Shown here: one piece after another, positions 14,397-20,583 of the stretch
How the letters are laid out: every line of letters begins with the position of its first letter
Position numbering within the stretch: position 1 is the stretch's first letter
Assembly (NCBI GenBank): GCA_964549065.1
Contig: CAZJUC010000033.1
Coordinates: forward strand, 1 to 20,583
DNA length: 20,583 nucleotides
Source: Sva-07 sp964549065
GTDB lineage: Bacteria > Actinomycetota > Acidimicrobiia > Acidimicrobiales > Ilumatobacteraceae
Direction of reading: 5' to 3'
The notes under the pieces: model-generated
Seen by the model: the letters and a program-made list of their open reading frames with translations, nothing else
Databases searched by the model: none
What the model was told of the DNA's origin: nothing
Position numbers and translations under genes: made by a program

Positions 14397-16645
14397 GGGA
14401 CGATGTCGGCGGCCAGTCCGATGGACGCGAGACGCAACGTCTCGGTGGTCGTGGTGGCCGTGAGGATGAGGATTTCCTCGGTGGAAGCGATGTCCAGATC
14501 ATAGGTGACCTCGCCGCCACTCGCCCCGAGCCCGTCGAACGCATCGCCGTCGGTGAGGGGCGCACCGTTCAGCGAGACCGAACTCGATCCTGTTCCCGTC
14601 GAGGCTGCTTGCAGGGTCACCGAGACCGCGCGCAGCGGGGTTCGCGGAACGCTCGAACCGCCGACGGGGATCGCGACGACTGCCGCCTCACCGGCGGTGA
14701 CGACCTGGTCGGGACAGATCACCACGAAGAGCCGTCGGGCCGATGCATCGCCCGGCCGAGGCGCCGTGACGACCGTGAGTGTCCAGGACCCGTCTCCCTC
14801 GTCATCCAGACTCGGCGGCCTCACCACGGTGTAGTCGCCGGAGCCGGCAGCAGTGACCAGGTCGGTGACGTCGGCGATCGATCGGAACCCGGGTGCGTCG
14901 GCGCTCTCGGAGACGCCGATGCCGGAACCGGTCGTCAGCGCGCCGCTCGGTGGCGTCACATTGCCCGCCGTCACCGCAACCGCCGTGGACGACCCGTCGG
15001 GGATCAGCCCCACCGCGTCGGCCCATGCGTCGTCGGCCCGTTCGCCCTCCCACACGAGCAGGGCCCGTTCGACCGCAGCTCCGGCAGGCAGGTCGAGCGC
15101 TGCCGACGAGGCATTGCGCCGACCTCCCGGACAGCTCGGAGATTCGTCACAACGTCCGAGAGTGGCACCCGCAGTTCGGAGTTCACCCCGACCGGTCTGG
15201 CCGATCAGCAACCCCGGCACGAACTCGACAGGCACCTCGAGGGCTTCGGATCGGACGCTCGGCACCACGACGAGTCGGTCGGCAACGTCGGCCCGGAAGA
15301 GGAAACGCAGCGAGAGCGAGCCGGTCGTCCCGGCCGGCAACGACACCGTGCAGCGCGCTCCTTCGTCGTTCTCGGCGAAACACGACCCGACACCGCCGGA
15401 CAGCCGGTCGAACGACACGCCGGGCGACGTTCGTACGAGGAACCGCACGGAAGCGTCCTCGGTGTCGTTGTTGGTGATCGCCGTGTCGATGGTGCCGGTC
15501 GCGCCGGCGAACACCGGGGTCGGGGTCGAGAGCGAGACACCGAGGTCCAAAGCACGACCACCCCGGACGTCGACCGCACCCTGGGGCGCTTCGGGGAAGA
15601 CGAGTTCGATCCGATTGGGAAGGGCCTCCTCGGGCGCAACAGGCACGTCCGAGCCCTGGGGCGTCGAAGGGTCGGTGGTGGACGGCCCGGGAACGGCCGT
15701 CGTCGACGCGCGCTCCAACAGGTCGGCGAGGTCGGAGTCGAAGGTGCCGAAGGGTTCGCGGACGAAGAACGCGGCTGCGAGCACTGCGATGATGACCGCT
15801 GCGGCAGCACCGACCAGCGCGAGACGACGGTCACGATCGCCGCGTCGGGTGGCCAGCGCTGCGGTACCGAGGGCGAACGCCCCGGCGCCGACCAACGCCC
15901 GATACCGGTCGACCGTGACCCCCGCGAGTCCGGGAACCACAGCGTCGGGCACGACCGAGTCGAGCCGGTCGAAGACGTCGAGGTGGCGGCGACACGTGTC
16001 GCATCCCGTCTCGGGTCCGGAGCGCGAGCCGACGACGTGGTGGTCGACAGTGCGCTGCTGCGCGTCGGGCAGCGCATCGCGGCGGTAGGCGCCGAGCAGC
16101 GGGAGCACCGGCACGCACTCCGGTTCGGGTGGCGGTGTGCCCGACGCGACCACCCGGGTGTAGGCGTCGACGAGCCCGCGCGCGGCGGTCCGCTCCAGTG
16201 CCATCACCTCGGCCGGACTGCGACCCAAAATCGCGGTCAACCCCGCAGCGGGCGTCTGTTCGACCCATCGGTGCCACAGCACCGTCTGCCACACGGTCGG
16301 CAGTGCGCGGAAGCCGGCAGCAACGTCGAGGAGCTCGCGATGCTCGTCCGGGTCGCCGACGCCGGTGTCCGCAGGCCCGTAGCTGCCACCCGTCAGCAAC
16401 CCGATGGCACGAGGGCGCACGGGTGGCAGACCGATGTCGTCACCGGCCGACCGCGCCTCATCGGGACACAACCGATCGAACGCAGCGTCGGCCGCCTTGC
16501 CGCGCTGGCGATGCGGGCGCGATCTCGCCAGGGCGCGCACCGCTGCGAGGTGGCGCGCTCGCAACTCGGCCCACGCGGCGTCCGACCCGCCCCGCGCCTG
16601 CTCCATGAGCTCATGGTCGCTGGGAAGCTGATCTGGATCGTTCAT
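14393..16645 (-). CDS. Membrane-spanning sigma-70-like/zinc-motif fusion with extracytoplasmic beta-rich domain
   Basis: The 750-residue product starts at ATG 16645 and has several parts. Residues 9-50 resemble a degenerate sigma region 2 (DHELMEQARGGSDAAWAELRARH). Residues 110-165 resemble sigma region 4 (FRALPTVWQTVLWHRWVEQ, then ILGRSPAEVMALERTAARGL). A HH...C215xxC218 motif (GCDTCRRHL) recalls zinc-binding anti-sigma domains. A strong membrane segment spans 273-296; a weaker hydrophobic stretch at 250-265 leaves topology open. A Thr/Ser/Pro linker (about 312-345) leads to a 400-residue Thr/Val/Gly-rich domain like the beta-sandwich modules of surface proteins. I infer that it couples an outside signal to transcription. 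Fused ECF sigma proteins with C-terminal membrane domains are known in actinobacteria. The classic region 2 core motif is not obvious, so it may be non-functional as a sigma factor. It is coupled to glnD by the GTGA overlap. Confidence 0.75.
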   Translation of the reverse strand: MNDPDQLPSDHELMEQARGGSDAAWAELRARHLAAVRALARSRPHRQRGKAADAAFDRLCPDEARSAGDDIGLPPVRPRAIGLLTGGSYGPADTGVGDPDEHRELLDVAAGFRALPTVWQTVLWHRWVEQTPAAGLTAILGRSPAEVMALERTAARGLVDAYTRVVASGTPPPEPECVPVLPLLGAYRRDALPDAQQRTVDHHVVGSRSGPETGCDTCRRHLDVFDRLDSVVPDAVVPGLAGVTVDRYRALVGAGAFALGTAALATRRGDRDRRLALVGAAAAVIIAVLAAAFFVREPFGTFDSDLADLLERASTTAVPGPSTTDPSTPQGSDVPVAPEEALPNRIELVFPEAPQGAVDVRGGRALDLGVSLSTPTPVFAGATGTIDTAITNNDTEDASVRFLVRTSPGVSFDRLSGGVGSCFAENDEGARCTVSLPAGTTGSLSLRFLFRADVADRLVVVPSVRSEALEVPVEFVPGLLIGQTGRGELRTAGATLGRCDESPSCPGGRRNASSAALDLPAGAAVERALLVWEGERADDAWADAVGLIPDGSSTAVAVTAGNVTPPSGALTTGSGIGVSESADAPGFRSIADVTDLVTAAGSGDYTVVRPPSLDDEGDGSWTLTVVTAPRPGDASARRLFVVICPDQVVTAGEAAVVAIPVGGSSVPRTPLRAVSVTLQAASTGTGSSSVSLNGAPLTDGDAFDGLGASGGEVTYDLDIASTEEILILTATTTTETLRLASIGLAADIVP

Positions 16646-16661
16646 GAGATGACGCGCACTG

Positions 16662-16667
16662 ATGCTA
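16662..16667 (-). promoter_or_regulatory. Candidate -10 element TAGCAT of the sigma-like fusion gene
   Basis: TAGCAT (16667 to 16662) lies 16 nt before ATG 16645, predicting a leader of about ten bases with no Shine-Dalgarno sequence. It sits in the 188-bp divergent region shared with the binding-protein gene. The middle of that region (about 16668-16819) shows no gene. Confidence 0.35.
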
Positions 16668-16819
16668 CGTGGGTGCGCGCGGAGCCACCTGGCCCGAGCC
16701 CGCCGTACCGTGAGCAGATTCTCGCCGATGCAGTGCAACCCGGTCCCGAACCGGCAGATCCAGACGAAATCTTGACCGAGGCCCGAACCGGGTGCCCAGA
16801 TGCGGGACAGCGCCTCTCC

Positions 16820-16825
16820 TACGCT
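16820..16825 (+). promoter_or_regulatory. Candidate leaderless promoter -10 (TACGCT) of the binding-protein gene
   Basis: TACGCT at 16820-16825 is followed by eight bases and GTG 16834. This supports GTG 16834 over the upstream in-frame GTG at 16792, which also would place 14 extra residues before the signal peptide. Confidence 0.5.
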
Positions 16826-16833
16826 GGGCCGTC

Positions 16834-18111
16834 GTGATCAGGTCTCGTCGCAGCACCCCGCCCGCCGGCCTCGCGCTGGTCGCCACGGCGGCCCTCGCAG
16901 CGGCTCTCGCAGGTTGTTCGAGCGATGACGACAGCGTCGTCGACGAGACGATCGTCGACACGACGACCACGACGATCCGCACCCCCGTCGAGAGCGACGG
17001 ACAACTCGTGATCGGGGCGGTGCTGCCGCTCAGCGACACCTTGCTCGGCGAACCGATGGAAGCCGCCGTCGAAACGGCGATCAGCCGCATCAACGCCGCC
17101 GGCGGCGTGCTCGACGAACCGGTGCGCCTGGTCGTTGCCGACGAGGGCAGCAGCGCGGCGACGGCCACCGCATCGATCCAGACCCTGCTCGACCGCGACG
17201 TCGACGCGATCATCGGACCGGCGTCGTCACTGATCGCTCTCAGCACGCTCGACGAGATGATCACGGCGGGCAAGGTGGTGTGTTCTCCCACGGCGAGCGC
17301 GATGGCCCTCGACGAGTTCCCCGACCAGGACCTGTTCTTCCGCACCGTTCCGAGCGACTCACTGCAGGCGAGAGCGATGGCGGCGACAGCCGATCAGACC
17401 GGTGCCCAACGGTTCACGATCGTGTTCGTCGATGACGCGTACGGACGTCCGTTCGCGGACACCGTCGAATCGTCGCTCGCCAACGAGACGGTCTCGGTGG
17501 TCGGGCGCATCGCGTTCGACGCCAACGACGACGACCTGTCCGACGAGGCAGCCGATCTGGCCGACTCCGACACCCAGGTGCTCATCTTGATCGCCGGCGG
17601 AGAGGACGGCACCAGGTTCCTCGAAGCACTCGACGACGAGAACACGAGCGAGCTGACGACGATCGTCGTCAACGATGCGTTGCGGAACCCGACCGCCCCG
17701 CAGCGCATCCAGGGCCTCGAGGACGAGCTGCGCTCGAAGATCGTCGGTCTCGCACCACAGGCCAACTCCGGTGATCCCGAGGACCCGTTCGACCCGCCGG
17801 GGCTGTTCGCAGCGAACGCCTTCGACTGCGCCAACCTGATTGCCCTCGCCACAGTGCGGGCCGGCTCGGACGTCCCGCGCGACATCGCCCGCCAGATCGG
17901 CCAGGTCAGCGTGAGCGGCTCGGTGTGCGAGACCTTCGAGGCGTGCCTGTCGACGATCCAGTCGGGATTCCAGATCGACTACAACGGTCCATCCGGCGTC
18001 ACCGACCTCCTCGCACGGACCGGTGATCCGTCGAGGGCCACGTTCGACCGCTTCACGTTCGACGAATCGGGCCGTGACGTGCTCGAGCGCACCATCGTCG
18101 TCGGCAACTGA
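16834..18111 (+). CDS. Branched-chain amino acid-type (LivJ/K-like) substrate-binding lipoprotein
   Basis: The 425-residue product begins with a basic stretch and hydrophobic segment ending in a lipobox (L25-A26-G27-C28), followed by a Ser/Asp/Thr-rich tether. It is therefore an exported lipoprotein. The body matches the type I periplasmic-binding fold of ABC transporters for leucine/isoleucine/valine and related ligands (Peripla_BP_6): IGAVLPLSDTLLGEPMEAAVETAISRINAAGG, VDAIIGPASSLIALS, VVCSPTASAM and FIVFVDDAYGRPFADT-like blocks. Four cysteines occur in the mature C-terminal half or near it. No permease or ATPase gene is adjacent, so it is an orphan; it may serve a transporter encoded elsewhere or act as a sensor. 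It is divergent from the membrane sigma-like gene, which suggests shared regulation but does not prove it. Confidence 0.87.
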   Translation: MIRSRRSTPPAGLALVATAALAAALAGCSSDDDSVVDETIVDTTTTTIRTPVESDGQLVIGAVLPLSDTLLGEPMEAAVETAISRINAAGGVLDEPVRLVVADEGSSAATATASIQTLLDRDVDAIIGPASSLIALSTLDEMITAGKVVCSPTASAMALDEFPDQDLFFRTVPSDSLQARAMAATADQTGAQRFTIVFVDDAYGRPFADTVESSLANETVSVVGRIAFDANDDDLSDEAADLADSDTQVLILIAGGEDGTRFLEALDDENTSELTTIVVNDALRNPTAPQRIQGLEDELRSKIVGLAPQANSGDPEDPFDPPGLFAANAFDCANLIALATVRAGSDVPRDIARQIGQVSVSGSVCETFEACLSTIQSGFQIDYNGPSGVTDLLARTGDPSRATFDRFTFDESGRDVLERTIVVGN

Positions 18112-18172
18112 ACGCCCGGTCGCCGCGTCGACGCCGCGATCGGCCCGGTGATGCCGACGATCGGGCGGTGCG

Positions 18173-18826
18173 TCAGAGGATGTTCTCGATGAAGTCGAGG
18201 TAACCGACGTAGAACGCCCCGAACTCGCCGTAGAGCGCAGAGCCCTGGTCGAACCGCATCGTGTAGACCACGTCCTTGAGCACGTCGGGGCTGACGGCGA
18301 ACAACGTGACCCCCCATTCGAAGTCGTCGAGGCCGGTCGAACCGGTGACGAGTTGCGACACACGACCGGCGAACGTCCGCCCGCTCTTGCCGTGCTCCAT
18401 CATCATCTCGTTGCGATCGTCGTACGGCGTGGCGAACCAGTTGGCGTGGGCCTCACGCTTCTTGCTCATCGGGTAGAAGCAGAACGCGTTCATGCCCTCT
18501 GGCGGGATCTGCGGATGCAGACGAGCCTGCAGCATGTGCTCGGGCATGCCCTTCGCGTACTCGCTGACCTCGGTGATCGAGACGTAGCTGTCGACGATGT
18601 CGATGCCGGCCTGTTGCAGGGCGGTCTGGAGGGTGCGCAGCGTTCGCCAATCCGGCGCGAGGGCCATGAAGGAGATGTCGGCCTTGTGACCGAGCATGGC
18701 GGCGGTGATCACCTGGCACTCGTCGCCCTCGGCGGCCTTGACCGCTGCGACGACCGCTTCCCGGTCGAGCTCCGGGGTGGGCTTGCCGAACAGGTGGACG
18801 ACGGTCAGACCAGCTTCCATACGCAT
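18173..18826 (-). CDS. hemQ: HemQ-type coproheme decarboxylase (chlorite dismutase family)
   Basis: The 217-residue product belongs to the chlorite dismutase superfamily, in the branch that makes heme b by oxidative decarboxylation of coproheme III, the last step of the coproporphyrin-dependent pathway of Gram-positive bacteria. The active-site block FYPMSKKREAHANWF gives Y118 (radical/catalytic tyrosine) and K122, and EHGKSGR gives H145, the expected proximal heme ligand. The arginine typical of true chlorite dismutases is not evident at the distal site, and the length suits HemQ. ATG 18826 is chosen because TAGCCT ends six bases upstream (leaderless). No other heme gene is in the window. 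It converges with the binding-protein gene (18111); the 61-bp gap between them holds only weak inverted repeats. Confidence 0.92.
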   Translation of the reverse strand: MRMEAGLTVVHLFGKPTPELDREAVVAAVKAAEGDECQVITAAMLGHKADISFMALAPDWRTLRTLQTALQQAGIDIVDSYVSITEVSEYAKGMPEHMLQARLHPQIPPEGMNAFCFYPMSKKREAHANWFATPYDDRNEMMMEHGKSGRTFAGRVSQLVTGSTGLDDFEWGVTLFAVSPDVLKDVVYTMRFDQGSALYGEFGAFYVGYLDFIENIL

Positions 18827-18832
18827 CCCGTC

Positions 18833-18838
18833 AGGCTA
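18833..18838 (-). promoter_or_regulatory. Candidate leaderless promoter -10 (TAGCCT) of hemQ
   Basis: TAGCCT (18838 to 18833) is followed by six bases and the ATG. A 7-bp inverted repeat just upstream (GGTTCCC at 18852-18858, GGGAACC at 18874-18880, 15-nt centre) covers the expected -35 region. It could be an operator or a second RNA hairpin after groEL. Confidence 0.5.
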
Positions 18839-18887
18839 CGACCCACCTTCTGGTTCCCCGTGCCCAGGTCTCCGGGAACCACGATCG

Positions 18888-18940
18888 GAAAAAGACCGAA
18901 CGCGACCCCTCGAGACCTGGTCTCGGGGGGTCGCGTTCGG
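18888..18940 (-). terminator. Intrinsic terminator of groEL
   Basis: A 22-bp inverted repeat (18896-18917 against 18919-18940) with a single G-T mismatch is followed on the minus strand by a T-rich stretch (TCTTTTTCC, 18895 to 18887). It lies 22 bases after the groEL stop. Long GC-rich stem plus T-tract is the classical Rho-independent form, and it is the only one of this type I found here. Confidence 0.9.
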
Positions 18941-18961
18941 ATCAACGGGTGTCGGTGTGGA

Positions 18962-20581
<1,620 letters not shown>

Positions 20582-20583
20582 CT

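Noticed and set aside
16772..16777. TTGACC as a -35 box for the binding-protein gene
   Set aside because: No -10-like hexamer lies 16-19 bases downstream; the TACGCT element is 42 bases away.
14387..16837. An 816-codon open frame on the plus strand opposite the sigma-like gene
   Set aside because: The composition is Arg/Gly/His-rich without domains. The opposite strand has sigma-like, membrane and beta-rich regions and couples to glnD.
18112..18172. Terminator between the binding-protein gene and hemQ
   Set aside because: The gap contains GCCCG/CGGGC with a long loop and other weak pairings but no convincing stem or T-tract.

Overview
The window looks like chromosomal core sequence from a GC-rich actinobacterium, most likely of the class Acidimicrobiia (Ilumatobacter-like). 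This rests on base composition, frequent GTG starts, leaderless-type promoters (TANNNT 6-8 nt before the start codon) and gene content: a UPF0182 membrane protein next to a PDZ-Lon (S16) membrane protease, a PAC2-family protein, a HemQ-type coproheme decarboxylase and a GroEL ending in GGDMDF. The taxonomic placement is inference. No rRNA, tRNA, CRISPR array, prophage or insertion sequence was seen, and no stretch over 300 bases lacks a gene. The longest gap, 16646-16833, holds two divergent promoters.

Layout. 1-215: C-terminal end of a GNAT-like gene (+). 231-282: a 52-bp near-palindromic element that recurs at 9812-9863; both copies lie between convergent genes. 291-1658: TrpB2-type tryptophan synthase beta chain (-). 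1716-2618: coiled-coil/proline-hinge protein (+), divergent from trpB. 2656-8878: a three-gene envelope/division cluster on the minus strand: PDZ-Lon protease, then a DivIVA-like protein with a phage MuF-like cysteine/histidine C-terminus, then UPF0182. 8868-9778: a small two-helix membrane protein and a HEAT-repeat protein (+), coupled by a GTGA overlap. 9912-10349: GNAT acetyltransferase (-), divergent from a PAC2-family gene at 10434-11315 (+) across a symmetric promoter. 11363-16645: Nudix hydrolase, GlnD and a very unusual membrane-spanning sigma-like protein (-). 16834-18111: an orphan branched-chain-amino-acid-type binding lipoprotein (+). 18173-18826: HemQ (-). 18962-20581: GroEL (-), with a strong terminator.

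Three things stand out. (1) The DivIVA-MuF fusion joins a division/polar-growth domain, an 18-bp-period acidic repeat array and a phage head-morphogenesis-like Cys/His module, inside a cluster whose flanking genes are paired in mycobacteria. (2) The gene overlapping glnD encodes degenerate sigma-70 regions, an HxxxC..CxxC-like zinc motif, a membrane segment and a large probable extracytoplasmic beta-rich domain in one chain: in effect sigma factor, anti-sigma factor and sensor in one protein. (3) Many start codons carry a recognisable TANNNT element at near-fixed spacing. This lets several start codons be chosen from the sequence and reveals a symmetric divergent promoter at 10401-10426.
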